Shown: positions 1 to 8,494 of the stretch, in pieces | How positions within the stretch are numbered: the stretch's first letter is position 1 | Layout: each line of letters begins with the position of its first letter | NCBI GenBank assembly: GCA_963781025.1 | Contig: CAWADU010000001.1 | Location: forward strand, 33,054-97,053 | Source of the DNA: Tardibacter sp963781025 | GTDB lineage: Bacteria > Pseudomonadota > Alphaproteobacteria > Sphingomonadales > Sphingomonadaceae | DNA: 64,000 nt | Direction: 5' to 3' | Notes under the pieces: generated by a model | What the model was told of the DNA's origin: nothing | Seen by the model: only the letters and a program-made list of their open reading frames with translations | The model's database searches: none | Translations under genes and position numbers: made by a program

Positions 1-987
1 TGTTTGATGAGCCGGCCGGCGAGCATCATCGACGCGAGAGTCCCCAGGCCTCGCGGCATCGAGACCACGCCGGCATCCGTCGCGCTGTATCCCATCAGGG
101 TCTGAAGCATGGGCGCGAGCAAGGCCGATCCGGCCATCAACACGCCACTGGTGATCGTAATATAGATCAGGGCGATGGAAAAATTCGGATCCTTGAAAAG
201 GCTCAGATGAACAAGGGGGTCCCTTACGGTCAGCGTGTGGACCCCGAATATCCAGAGGGCGATTATGGCGAGTTCGAGCTCGATGCGGATTTCCCAGGAG
301 TTCGAACCAGTCGAGCTGGGATCCCCGGTCCAGCATGAGCTGAAATGCCGACAGCGCGATGCCCAGCATGATGAAGCCAGTCATGTCGAACTTGCGATCC
401 TGTCGTTCGCCGTGCGGCATTAACGCGGTCAATGCGGTGGCGAGGATTCCGAAAGGCAGGTTGATGAAGAACACGTAACGCCAGTCGAACGAGTCCGTCA
501 GCCAGCCGCCCACTACCGGCCCCATGATCGGGCCGATCATCACGCCCATGCCCCAGATCGTCATTGCCTGCGCATGTTTTTCGCGCGGATAGATGTTGTA
601 CATGACCGCCTGGCTGAGGGGCACGAGGAACGCGCCGAAGCATCCCTGGAGCAGGCGGAATATCACCATCTCCGTAAGCGATCCGGCAAAGCCGCATGCC
701 ATGGAGGCCAGGGTAAAGCCCAGCGTGGCCGCGAGGAACAGGCGCCGAGGGCCATAGCGTGCAGAGAGCCAGCCGGTAAGCGGCATCGAGATTGCCGCAG
801 CGATGATATAGGATGTGAGTACCCAGGCCACCGATTCCTGGGTCGCGCCCAGCGTTGCCTGCATGTGCGGCAGCGCGACATTGGCGATGGTCTGATCAAG
901 GACCTGCATCAGCGTCGCCGCCATGATGCCGATGGTGATCAGCGCCCGCCGTCCGGAAGGCAATGATGTTGTACCCGTATCTGCCAC
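1..987 (-). CDS. DHA2-family MFS drug exporter, partial and frameshifted
   Basis: N-terminal two thirds of an EmrB/QacA-type proton-coupled multidrug exporter of the inner membrane; the C-terminal part lies beyond the window's left edge. The start is a GTG at 987 with GGAG eight bases upstream. The first helix carries the family signature LDQTIANVALPHM, and hydrophobic helices continue with conserved RxxQG and GP-x-GG-W motifs. The reading frame breaks at 298-303: before it reads ...LDWFE, after it a +1 shift continues as SWEIRIELELAII..., which is exactly how the family continues to ...MPRGLGTLASMMLAGRL at the edge. One extra base in GAGTTC (GANTC if removed) explains the break. It is either a sequencing error or a recently inactivated gene. 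No EmrA-like partner is visible inside the window. Confidence 0.8.
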   Translation of the reverse strand, partial: MADTGTTSLPSGRRALITIGIMAATLMQVLDQTIANVALPHMQATLGATQESVAWVLTSYIIAAAISMPLTGWLSARYGPRRLFLAATLGFTLASMACGFAGSLTEMVIFRLLQGCFGAFLVPLSQAVMYNIYPREKHAQAMTIWGMGVMIGPIMGPVVGGWLTDSFDWRYVFFINLPFGILATALTALMPHGERQDRKFDMTGFIMLGIALSAFQLMLDRGSQLDWFELLGNPHRARTRHNRPLDIRGPHADRKGPPCSSEPFQGSEFFHRPDLYYDHQWRVDGRIGLARAHASDPDGIQRDGCRRGLDAARPGDSRVDDARRPAHQT

Positions 988-1135
988 TATGCGAACTCCA
1001 GTAGGGTCGAGACCTATGCCCCTGGGTTTCGCCTTTCAACCTTGCAGATGCGTATTGGAGCGGGAGGGAAGAATTTGGGCTGGCATCGCTTGCAGCCGAA
1101 GCTTAAGCGCCCATCATTAATCGAGGAGAAAAAGA

Positions 1136-1573
1136 ATGTCCGATGCTGAAAATACGCTGATCTTCACGCTGGACGGCGGCGACGTGACGATCAAGCTTCG
1201 TCCCGACCTCGCGCCCGGCCATGTCGAGCGCATCAAGGAGCTGACCCGCGAAGGATTTTACGACGATGTCGTCTTTCACCGGGTCATCGGCGGTTTCATG
1301 GCGCAGGGCGGCGATCCGACCGGCACCGGCACGGGCGGCTCCGACAAGCCGGATCTGAAGTCGGAGTTTTCATCGGAACCGCACGTTCGCGGCGTCTGTT
1401 CGATGGCGCGCACCGCCAATCCGCACTCAGCGAACAGCCAGTTCTTCATCTGCTTCGATGACGCGACCTTCCTTGACCGCCAATACACGGTCTGGGGCGA
1501 AGTCACTTCGGGCATGGAGCATGTCGACGCATTGCCGAAGGGCGAGCCCCCGGCAAATCCTGGAAAGATTTAG
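1136..1573 (+). CDS. ppiB: Peptidyl-prolyl cis-trans isomerase, cyclophilin type (PpiB-like)
   Basis: Cytoplasmic cyclophilin of 145 residues without a signal peptide, catalysing cis-trans isomerisation of X-Pro bonds during protein folding. The cyclophilin core is plain: FHRVIGGFMAQGGDPTGTGTGG holds the catalytic Arg, Phe and Gln, followed by CSMART-like CSMARTANPHSANSQFFIC. A strong ribosome site (GAGGAG) stands just upstream of the ATG. The C-terminus (GEPPANPGKI) is short, as in single-domain bacterial forms. The stop overlaps by four bases with the stop of the convergent LysR gene. Confidence 0.93.
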   Translation: MSDAENTLIFTLDGGDVTIKLRPDLAPGHVERIKELTREGFYDDVVFHRVIGGFMAQGGDPTGTGTGGSDKPDLKSEFSSEPHVRGVCSMARTANPHSANSQFFICFDDATFLDRQYTVWGEVTSGMEHVDALPKGEPPANPGKI

Positions 1574-2487
1574 AAGGCCCGCATCGCCGCTGATTCCTGA
1601 GCGGGAAGGTCCTCCTGGGAGGGGAATTCCTCGAACAACCAGTTGTGAAACAGGCGGACGGCCCTGGAGGACATGGCCGTCTGCCTGCAAACGAACCAAT
1701 ATTCGTACGGGCTGTCGACGGTAACGTTGAAAAGCGGCTGCAGCCGCTCATCGTCCCGCAGCAAAGTGTCGAGCATGAACGCGATTCCCATGCCGCTCGC
1801 CGCCGCGTCCAGGATCAACTGGCCGCTGTCGAACTGGATGGTATCCGCCGCACGTACGGCCGGCAGATTCTGGGCCTCGAACCAGTGGCTGACGACCTGC
1901 GGCATGTCGCGATGAACGAGGAACGTATGCCGGCGGAGGTCCGCGATTGACTTCGGGGCCGTGCCGCTCCTGACCATATCCTTGGATGCGGCAACGACGA
2001 TATGGTTGTGGCCGATCTTCCGTGCATGGAACCGTGGGTCGATTTCCTGGGCAAGCGTGATCGCCGCGTCCAGCCCTTCACCCAGCCGGCCGATGGGGGC
2101 GGGCGCTGTATCGATATCCAGATGAAGTTCTGGGTGCATTTCCCGCAATCGTGGCAAATGCGGCATTAGCACGTGCGAAGCGAAAAGCGGCATCACGCCA
2201 AGGCGCAGACGCAGCTCCGCCGTACCGCCAAATTTCTCGAAAACCATGCTCAGGTCATCGATGATGGGAGCAAGCGCATCGAGCAGTCTTTCGCCTGCGA
2301 TGGTTAACACCAAAGACTGGTGCTTGCGTTCGAAAAGCGCCTCTCCCAAACGGTTTTCGAGGGTTTGCACCCGCCTGCTGAGCGCAGAGGGCGACAGCGC
2401 CAGTGTCTCGGCTGCGTTCTTGATCGAACCCAGCCGGGCAACAATGACAAAAGCCTCTATCGAGCCGAGTGGAGGTAGTCTCAACAT
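1570..2487 (-). CDS. LysR-family transcriptional regulator
   Basis: A 305-residue LTTR. The N-terminal winged helix-turn-helix reads IEAFVIVARLGSIKNAAETL followed by LSPSALSRRVQTLE, then a LysR effector-binding domain of usual length to about residue 295. It most resembles GcvA-type members. The target is not evident: the gene is convergent with the cyclophilin gene and is followed upstream by a 283-base gap before the CDC48 gene, where LTTR binding sites would be expected. The effector is unknown. Confidence 0.9.
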   Translation of the reverse strand: MLRLPPLGSIEAFVIVARLGSIKNAAETLALSPSALSRRVQTLENRLGEALFERKHQSLVLTIAGERLLDALAPIIDDLSMVFEKFGGTAELRLRLGVMPLFASHVLMPHLPRLREMHPELHLDIDTAPAPIGRLGEGLDAAITLAQEIDPRFHARKIGHNHIVVAASKDMVRSGTAPKSIADLRRHTFLVHRDMPQVVSHWFEAQNLPAVRAADTIQFDSGQLILDAAASGMGIAFMLDTLLRDDERLQPLFNVTVDSPYEYWFVCRQTAMSSRAVRLFHNWLFEEFPSQEDLPAQESAAMRAF

Positions 2488-2529
2488 CTACAATCGTCCG
2501 AATTACGCCGCACTGCAATATAAGACATC

Positions 2530-2703
2530 AATTCCCGAAATCAAAAAACGCCCATATGCAGGGGGTTGCTGGTTGCATTTTTTGCAGCCGCTGTCAAGTT
2601 TTTTGCAGTTGCGAAGAAGGCCAGCTGGTCGCAGAAGGGTCTTGCCTTTCAGGCATCCTCTCCTAATAACTAAAGGCCGGCCCTCGGGTCGGCCTCTTTT
2701 TTT
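2530..2703 (+). ncRNA. Candidate small RNA ending in an intrinsic terminator
   Basis: The gap between the LysR start and the CDC48 gene ends in a strong plus-strand terminator, yet the only plus-strand gene upstream is the cyclophilin, about 1 kb away behind an antisense gene. A short independent transcript is therefore likely. A possible -10 box TATAAG lies at 2519-2524 with no convincing -35. The segment has a T-rich, non-coding look and a CTCTCCT stretch (near 2659-2666) just before the terminator, like the anti-Shine-Dalgarno loops of alphaproteobacterial sRNAs. The 5' end is a guess. It could instead be only a 5' untranslated region with an attenuator for the CDC48 gene. Confidence 0.35.
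2674..2703 (+). terminator. Rho-independent terminator upstream of the CDC48 gene
   Basis: A 9-base-pair hairpin (AGGCCGGCC paired with GGTCGGCCT through one G-T pair, tetraloop CTCG) is followed directly by seven T at 2697-2703. Orientation is plus. It lies 68 bases before the CDC48 start. Confidence 0.75.
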
Positions 2704-2770
2704 GCCCACCGGGCATCGCATCTGCCGATTCGATCATTATGTTGTCGAAACGCGATGAGCGAGGTGGGCG

Positions 2771-5059
2771 ATGGCCGAAGCCGAAGAACGCAAGCTGCAG
2801 GTGGCCAACGCACGCCCGGAGGATGCGGGGCGCGGGCTTGCCCGGCTTCCGCACATCGCTATGAACGCGCTCGGCCTCAGCGAAGGCGATGTCGTGGAGA
2901 TCGCCGGTCGCCGTTCGACGCCCGCGCGGGCGGTTCTTTCCTATGCCGAGGACGAGGGGCTGGACATCATCCGGCTCGACGGGCTGCAACGCGCCAATGC
3001 GGGCGTGGGGTCCGGCGATTTCGTGGAAATCCGCAAGGCCGAAACCAAGCCGGCCTCGCGAGTCGTTTTCGCCCCCGCGCAGAAAAACCTGCGGCTTCAG
3101 GGGTCCAGTGAGGCATTGCGGCGCACATTCGGCATGCGTCCGCTGGTCGCCGGGGATATTGTTTCGACGTCGGGCCAGCAGCGCGTGGACCGCACGGATC
3201 TGCCCCCTCAGCTTCGGCAGATGCTGAACGTGCCCGCCTATGCATTGCAGGAAATACGGCTGGTGGTGGTTTCGACCGTGCCGAAGGGCATTGTCCAGAT
3301 CACGCCGGAAACCGAGATCGATCTGCGCAGCGAATATGAAGAGCCGAGGGAGGTTCGGCGCGCCGACGTCACTTATGACGACCTTGGCGGATTGGGCCCG
3401 ACCATCGACCAGATTCGCGAAATGGTGGAACTGCCGCTGCGTTATCCTGAACTGTTCCAGCGGCTGGGCGTCGATCCGCCCAAGGGCGTGTTGCTGCACG
3501 GCCCTCCCGGCACGGGCAAGACGCTGCTGGCGCGCGCGGTCGCGAATGAATCCGAGGCTCAGTTCTACCACATCGCCGGGCCGGAGATCATGGGCTCCGC
3601 CTATGGCGAGAGCGAACGCCGCCTTCGGGAGATATTCGAGGAAGCGACGACCAACGTGCCATCGATCCTGTTCATCGACGAGATCGATTTGATCGCGCCC
3701 AAACGCGGTCAGGTTTCGGGAGAAGCGGAACGGCGGCTGGTCGCCCAGTTGCTGACCTTGATGGATGGGTTGGAGCCGCGCCAGAACCTGATCGTCATTG
3801 CCGCCACGAACCGGCCCGAAGCCATCGACGAGGCGTTGCGCCGCCCCGGCCGCTTCGACCGGGAAATCATCATCGGCGTGCCGGATCAGGCCGGACGCCG
3901 GGAGATTCTGGGCATTCATACCCGTGCCATGCCGCTCGCCGAAGATGTTGACCTGGATGAGATCGCCCGCGTCACCTACGGCTTTGTGGGTGCCGATCTT
4001 GCGTCGATCACGCGCGAAGCGGGGATCGAGGCGGTGCGGCGGATCATGCCCCAGCTCAATCTGGAGGCGGGCACCGTATCGCCGGAGGTGCTGGAGAGCC
4101 TGTCCGTCCGCCGGGAGGATTTTCTTGCCGCCCACAAGCGGGTTCAGCCCTCGGCGATGCGCGAAATCATGATCCAGATGCCGGATGTGCGCTGGGACGA
4201 TATCGGCGGCGTCGACGAGGCGCGCGACCGGCTGCGCGAAGGCGTCGAACTGCCGCTGAAGGATTCGGATGCGTTCCGCCGTTTGGGGATACGTCCGGCC
4301 AAGGGTTTCCTGCTGTTTGGGCCGCCGGGCACAGGCAAGACGCTGCTTGCCAAGGCGGTCGCGCGCGAATCGGAAGCGAACTTCATCTCCGTCAAATCGT
4401 CCGACCTGCTATCGAAATGGTATGGCGAGAGCGAGCAGCAGATCGCACGTCTGTTCGCGCGCGCGCGGCAGGTGGCGCCGACCGTCATCTTCATCGACGA
4501 GATCGACAGCCTGGTGCCCGCGCGGGGCAAGGGCTTTGGCGAGCCGCAGGTGACGGAACGCGTCGTCAACACCATCCTTTCCGAAATGGACGGGTTGGAG
4601 GAGTTGCAGTCCGTCGTCGTCATCGGCGCGACCAACCGGCCCAATCTGGTCGATCCGGCGTTGCTCCGCCCCGGCCGTTTCGATGAGATCGTCTATGTTC
4701 CGGTGCCTGACGAGAAAGGCCGTCGCCAAATTCTGGGCATTCACACCGAAACCATGCCGCTGGCCCTGGATGTCGATCTCGATGATCTTGCCCACCGGAC
4801 GCCCCGCTTCACCGGCGCCGACCTTGAAGACCTCGTCCGTCGCGCCGGCTTGACGGCCTTGCGCCGGGACCTCAGCGTCAAAATGATTGATGCGGCGCAT
4901 TTCGAAGAGGCGCTGAAGGACACCCGCGCCAGCGTGACGCCGGAGATGGAGGAGGAATATCAGGCGATGGCTTCGACGCTGAAGCAGGACGCCTTGCGGG
5001 TTCCTATCGGGTTCATCGGTCCGGGAATGCTGAAGCCGCGCAACGAACCGCGCGTCTGA
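2771..5059 (+). CDS. CDC48-family AAA+ ATPase (p97/VCP-like)
   Basis: A 762-residue double-ring AAA+ unfoldase of the Cdc48/VAT type, which uses ATP to extract or unfold proteins. Order: an N-domain with double-psi barrel (about 10-190), then two AAA modules. D1 has Walker A GPPGTGKT at about 244 and Walker B FIDEID at about 303; D2 has Walker A GPPGTGKT at about 517 and FIDEID at about 576. Both modules have the second-region-of-homology arginines in ATNRP...RRPGRFD / LRPGRFDE, and the D2 pore loop SKWYGESE is intact. Start ATG has GAGGTGGG upstream. No adaptor or protease gene adjoins it, so the substrate path is unknown. Bacterial members are scattered, but several sphingomonads carry one. 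Confidence 0.95.
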   Translation: MAEAEERKLQVANARPEDAGRGLARLPHIAMNALGLSEGDVVEIAGRRSTPARAVLSYAEDEGLDIIRLDGLQRANAGVGSGDFVEIRKAETKPASRVVFAPAQKNLRLQGSSEALRRTFGMRPLVAGDIVSTSGQQRVDRTDLPPQLRQMLNVPAYALQEIRLVVVSTVPKGIVQITPETEIDLRSEYEEPREVRRADVTYDDLGGLGPTIDQIREMVELPLRYPELFQRLGVDPPKGVLLHGPPGTGKTLLARAVANESEAQFYHIAGPEIMGSAYGESERRLREIFEEATTNVPSILFIDEIDLIAPKRGQVSGEAERRLVAQLLTLMDGLEPRQNLIVIAATNRPEAIDEALRRPGRFDREIIIGVPDQAGRREILGIHTRAMPLAEDVDLDEIARVTYGFVGADLASITREAGIEAVRRIMPQLNLEAGTVSPEVLESLSVRREDFLAAHKRVQPSAMREIMIQMPDVRWDDIGGVDEARDRLREGVELPLKDSDAFRRLGIRPAKGFLLFGPPGTGKTLLAKAVARESEANFISVKSSDLLSKWYGESEQQIARLFARARQVAPTVIFIDEIDSLVPARGKGFGEPQVTERVVNTILSEMDGLEELQSVVVIGATNRPNLVDPALLRPGRFDEIVYVPVPDEKGRRQILGIHTETMPLALDVDLDDLAHRTPRFTGADLEDLVRRAGLTALRRDLSVKMIDAAHFEEALKDTRASVTPEMEEEYQAMASTLKQDALRVPIGFIGPGMLKPRNEPRV

Positions 5060-5289
5060 GCCGTTCTGATGGCGAATGCCAGGTCGACTCGAGGCTTGTA
5101 GACACGTCGAAGGGGCGACATGGTCCAGCAGAATGGCCGATGAGGTCGACCAGCGCGGCGTTGGTCGCGCAAACTTTCGATATGACCCGGAGAAATCACG
5201 GATTATGCATAGAGGTGCTTGCGTTCGATCCGGTCTTGCGCCAACGCCTTTGAAAGCGCCAAACGTGCGATGTGGACAGGGGAGCGATT

Positions 5290-5928
5290 ATGTCGGCATA
5301 TGAAGCGAGCCGGACGGGACGTCGGGTTATCAGACGGTCGCGCCGCCCAGGGCCGCTCACGATGTTTGCTCGCGGGTTCCTGAAAAACCCGGTGATGGTC
5401 GGATCCGTCATTCCCTCGTCCCGTTTCCTGATTGAGAAAATGCTGGCGCCCGTCGACTGGAGCCGGGCCGACGTCTTCGTCGAATACGGCCCAGGGGTGG
5501 GCACCATTACCCGGCCGATTCTGGACCGGCTGAAGCCCGATGCCAAGCTGATCGCCATCGATACGAATCCGGATTTCTGCGAATATCTTCGGCATGAATT
5601 CAATGATCCGCGCCTGATCGTGGCAAACCGCTCGGCCACCGACCTGGGTTTGATTCTCAACGAATATGGATGCGACGGCGCCGACTATGTCATCTCGGGC
5701 CTGCCGTTCTCGACGCTGCCGCCGGGCGTCGGTCCGGCCATCGTCAAGGCGACCCGAACCTCGCTGAAACCGGGCGGCATCTTTCTGGTCTATCAGTTTT
5801 CGCCGAAGGTGGCCGATTTCCTGCGGCTTGAGTTCAACCTTATCGACCGGGGTTTCGAGCCGCTGAACGTGCCCCCGGCGCAGCTATTTTTCGCCTACGC
5901 CGATGATCGGGAATCAGTCGTCGCCTAG
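5290..5928 (+). CDS. SAM-dependent methyltransferase, phospholipid N-methyltransferase-like
   Basis: About 212 residues with a class I Rossmann methyltransferase fold: the SAM-binding loop VFVEYGPGVGTIT, acidic strand LIAIDTNPDF, and motif IV-like VISGLPFSTLPP. An N-terminal FARGFLKNPVMVGSVIPSS segment is typical of the PmtA/rRNA adenine dimethylase-related group that includes phosphatidylethanolamine N-methyltransferases. The start chosen is ATG 5290 with AGGGGAG upstream; a GTG at 5272 would add six residues. The next gene, convergent and overlapping by 15 bases, encodes a phospholipase D-like enzyme, which fits a membrane-lipid role, but the substrate is inferred. Confidence 0.75.
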   Translation: MSAYEASRTGRRVIRRSRRPGPLTMFARGFLKNPVMVGSVIPSSRFLIEKMLAPVDWSRADVFVEYGPGVGTITRPILDRLKPDAKLIAIDTNPDFCEYLRHEFNDPRLIVANRSATDLGLILNEYGCDGADYVISGLPFSTLPPGVGPAIVKATRTSLKPGGIFLVYQFSPKVADFLRLEFNLIDRGFEPLNVPPAQLFFAYADDRESVVA

Positions 5929-7071
5929 GTTCAGGCGGCGCGCGACATTGAAGTCCAGCACCGCCACGATGAAATAGGCGAAGGTCCATTTGAGCTTCCG
6001 CCACCAGTTCGACATCCGGCGATAACGCGCCCGATCGATCTTTTCGCTGCTGGCGACGTCTTCCCCGATGCGGCGGCGGATTTCGGCGGCAAGGGCCGCA
6101 TCCCGGACGCGCAACATCACTTCCATGTTGAGGTAGAGGCTGCGGACGTCGAAATTGGCCGAACCGATATAGATGACGTCATCCATCACGATCAGCTTCG
6201 CATGCAGTCGCTGTCTGCTGTATTCATAAATGATAACGCCGCGCCTGAGCAGGCGTCGATAACAGTGGCGCGCGGCATCGATCGTGAGGGTATTATCTGA
6301 TTTCGCGGCCGTAAGAATGACCGCCTTGCCCCGGTCGGCTACCCCTCCCAGCCGCCGCAGAAAGCCGGGGTTGGGGGCGAAATAAGCCATGGACATCAGC
6401 AGGTCACGCGCGCTCTGAAGGTCGGCCTTCAACGCCCGTACCAGCCCGTTTGGCCGCAGTGTCGGGCCGCCGATAAGCCACCGGACCGCGCCGTGGCTCT
6501 GGCTGGATTGCTGAATCAGGCGCCTGATGCCGTGGAGGGTGGATTTCCGGGCGGCCGACCATTGATAAAGCTTGTCGAAATAGCTGGAAAGATGGGCGAT
6601 CGATGGGCCCTCCACCTCGACTCCATAGTCATGCCAGCTCTCGGGATTGTCGGGCGTGAAGTATTTGTCTTCCAGGTTGAACCCGCCGATGATCGCTTTC
6701 TCGGCGTCGGCGATCGCCATTTTCTGGTGGTTTCTCAGCAGGTATCTGCGGCCAAGACGGGGGTGAAACCGGCACAGCCGGACACCGGCGGCCTCAAGCG
6801 GCGCGAAGAACGAACGTGGGGTTGCCTCGCTGCCGAAATCGTCGATGATCAGCCAGGTTTCCACACCCCTGCGCCGCGCCCGCTGAAGCGCATCGCGGAC
6901 GCGCCGCCCAACCAGATCGCCTGCGAAGATGTAATAAAGAAGTTGAAGTTCTCTCTGGGCGCCGTCGATCAGCGCGCATAATCGATCGAGCGCTTCCGGC
7001 CCGGTGGTCACAAAGCTCAGCCGATGGCCTTCGACGACATGGTCGCCGGATACCGTTTCCGTGGCGATCAT
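5914..7071 (-). CDS. Phospholipase D-like / cardiolipin synthase family protein
   Basis: A 385-residue protein with two HKD phosphodiesterase motifs: H115-x-K117-x4-D122 in RNHQKMAIADAEKAIIGG and H290-x-K292-x4-D297 in RLHAKLIVMDDVIYIGSANF. This pair forms the phosphatidyl-transfer site of bacterial cardiolipin synthases. It lacks the two N-terminal membrane helices of ClsA and so looks like the ClsB/ClsC group; a weakly hydrophobic C-terminal stretch (FAYFIVAVLDF) may contact the membrane. It probably makes cardiolipin or a related phospholipid, though other PLD activities cannot be excluded. Confidence 0.85.
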   Translation of the reverse strand: MIATETVSGDHVVEGHRLSFVTTGPEALDRLCALIDGAQRELQLLYYIFAGDLVGRRVRDALQRARRRGVETWLIIDDFGSEATPRSFFAPLEAAGVRLCRFHPRLGRRYLLRNHQKMAIADAEKAIIGGFNLEDKYFTPDNPESWHDYGVEVEGPSIAHLSSYFDKLYQWSAARKSTLHGIRRLIQQSSQSHGAVRWLIGGPTLRPNGLVRALKADLQSARDLLMSMAYFAPNPGFLRRLGGVADRGKAVILTAAKSDNTLTIDAARHCYRRLLRRGVIIYEYSRQRLHAKLIVMDDVIYIGSANFDVRSLYLNMEVMLRVRDAALAAEIRRRIGEDVASSEKIDRARYRRMSNWWRKLKWTFAYFIVAVLDFNVARRLNLGDD

Positions 7072-7235
7072 GACGCCAAGGTGCGCTTTTCAGTCATTTT
7101 CATCCTGTTTATCGAACCTTCAAAGAAGTTTAATGGATATGCATAACCTTGTGCAGCAGGATTTCCTGTTCCTATAAGAGAAACGCAGAGCCGCGTGCAT
7201 GGGGTGCGGCGGCATTTGGGGGAAGGAACAAGCCA

Positions 7236-7814
7236 ATGGCAAAGCTCATGGGCAATCTCAATCTGGTTCTAGGGCTGGGCGTCGTCCTGCTTCTCGCGGT
7301 TATCTTCGGTCTCCATCGCGATGCGTTGGACAGCAGCTACGCGAACTGGTTCTTCCGTTACCTTCACGTGTTCTTTGGTATTCTCTGGATCGGCCTGCTT
7401 TACTATTTCAATTTCGTGCAGATTCCGACGATGCCGAAAGTGCCTGCGGAACTGAAGCCGGGCGTCAGCAAATACATTGCGCCAGAGGCGTTGTTCTGGT
7501 TCCGCTATGCGGCGCTGTTCACGGTCATCACCGGCCTTATCATTGCGTTGCTCAACAATTTCCTGATCGAGGCGCTTACCCTGCAGCCGGGCTTCAAGGT
7601 GATCGGCATCGGCATCTGGCTGGCGCTCATCATGGCCTTCAACGTCTGGTTCATTATCTGGCCAAATCAGAAGCGCGCGCTTGGGCTGGTCGAGGCTGAA
7701 ACCGATGTGAAGGCCAAATCGGCGACCACCGGGATGATCTTCAGCCGTATCAATACCCTGCTGTCGATCCCGATGCTCTATTGCATGGTCACGCAATTCT
7801 ATCTGCCGCGGTAA
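7236..7814 (+). CDS. PuuD-like membrane protein (urate hydroxylase N-terminal domain, no cytochrome c)
   Basis: 192 residues with about five membrane helices: NLNLVLGLGVVLLLAVIFG, then YLHVFFGILWIGLLYYFNF, the segment at FRYAALFTVITGLIIALL, a helix at IGIWLALIMAFNVWFIIWPNQK, and a last one near the C-terminus. The HVFFGILWIGLLYYFNFVQ and NVWFIIWPNQ stretches are typical of the PuuD/DUF989 membrane domain. Full PuuD urate oxidases carry a C-terminal cytochrome c; it is absent here, so urate oxidation is doubtful. Start ATG 7236 has GGGGGAAGGA upstream. The hydrolase gene follows two bases after the stop. Confidence 0.75.
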   Translation: MAKLMGNLNLVLGLGVVLLLAVIFGLHRDALDSSYANWFFRYLHVFFGILWIGLLYYFNFVQIPTMPKVPAELKPGVSKYIAPEALFWFRYAALFTVITGLIIALLNNFLIEALTLQPGFKVIGIGIWLALIMAFNVWFIIWPNQKRALGLVEAETDVKAKSATTGMIFSRINTLLSIPMLYCMVTQFYLPR

Positions 7815-7816
7815 GA

Positions 7817-8494
7817 ATGGAGGACGGCCCGCCATCGCCCGGGCATCTTCTGGGTGAGCTCAGATTTCTGGCCGAATGGCGGGCCGGACGAAATCAATAC
7901 CGGAAAATCGAAGGCCGGGATCAGGCGCGCGGCAAAACCGTGCTCGTGATACCCGGCTTTCTGGCGTCTGACTGGATGACGGGGCCGCTGCGCCGCGCGC
8001 TGACGGCCGCGGGCTATGATGCCCATGGCTGGGCGCTAGGCCGGAATTTGGGGCTGAGGCCTGGGGTCATTGAAGGGCTGACGGCGCGGGTCGCCGAACT
8101 CGCGCGCCTTGGCGGTGGTCCGATCATTCTCGTCGGCTGGAGCCTGGGTGGCCTCTACGCCCGGGAAATAGCCAAGATGATGCCCGAAGACGTGGGGCGG
8201 GTCGTCACCCTTGGCAGCCCGTTCTCGGGCGACATACGCGCCAACCGGGTGTGGCGGCTGTATGAGCGGGTGGCCGGGCACAGTGTTGACCGCCCGCCGC
8301 TTTCCGTCAGGCTTTCCGAAAAGCCGTCGCAGCCAACCTATGCGCTCTGGAGCCGCCGCGATGGCATCGTCTCTCCTGCCGCCTCGCGCGGTTTGACTGG
8401 CGAGGCCGATATGGTCGTCGAGGTTGATTGCAGCCATCTTGGCTTTATCGCCTCGCCCGCCGCGATTGACGCCGTGCTCAGCGTGCTGGCTTGA
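7817..8494 (+). CDS. Alpha/beta hydrolase (lipase/esterase-like)
   Basis: 225 residues. The fold is shown by VLVIPGFLASDWMTGPLR (oxyanion region), the nucleophile elbow GWSLGG with the catalytic serine near residue 120, an acid candidate at SRRDGIVSP, and the terminal histidine in DCSHLGFIASP. The usual family pattern of GFLAS, GWSLGG, D and CSHLG matches acetyltransferase/hydrolase proteins of unknown substrate. It is translationally close to the upstream PuuD-like gene and overlaps the end of mpl by 17 bases. Confidence 0.8.
   Translation: MEDGPPSPGHLLGELRFLAEWRAGRNQYRKIEGRDQARGKTVLVIPGFLASDWMTGPLRRALTAAGYDAHGWALGRNLGLRPGVIEGLTARVAELARLGGGPIILVGWSLGGLYAREIAKMMPEDVGRVVTLGSPFSGDIRANRVWRLYERVAGHSVDRPPLSVRLSEKPSQPTYALWSRRDGIVSPAASRGLTGEADMVVEVDCSHLGFIASPAAIDAVLSVLA

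Noticed and set aside
2663..4135. A minus-strand 490-codon frame opposite the CDC48 gene
   Set aside because: Shadow frame caused by GC-rich codons; the plus gene has all AAA motifs.
5060..5289. Gap after the CDC48 gene
   Set aside because: No terminator, RNA gene or protein motif could be supported; only the ribosome site of the methyltransferase.
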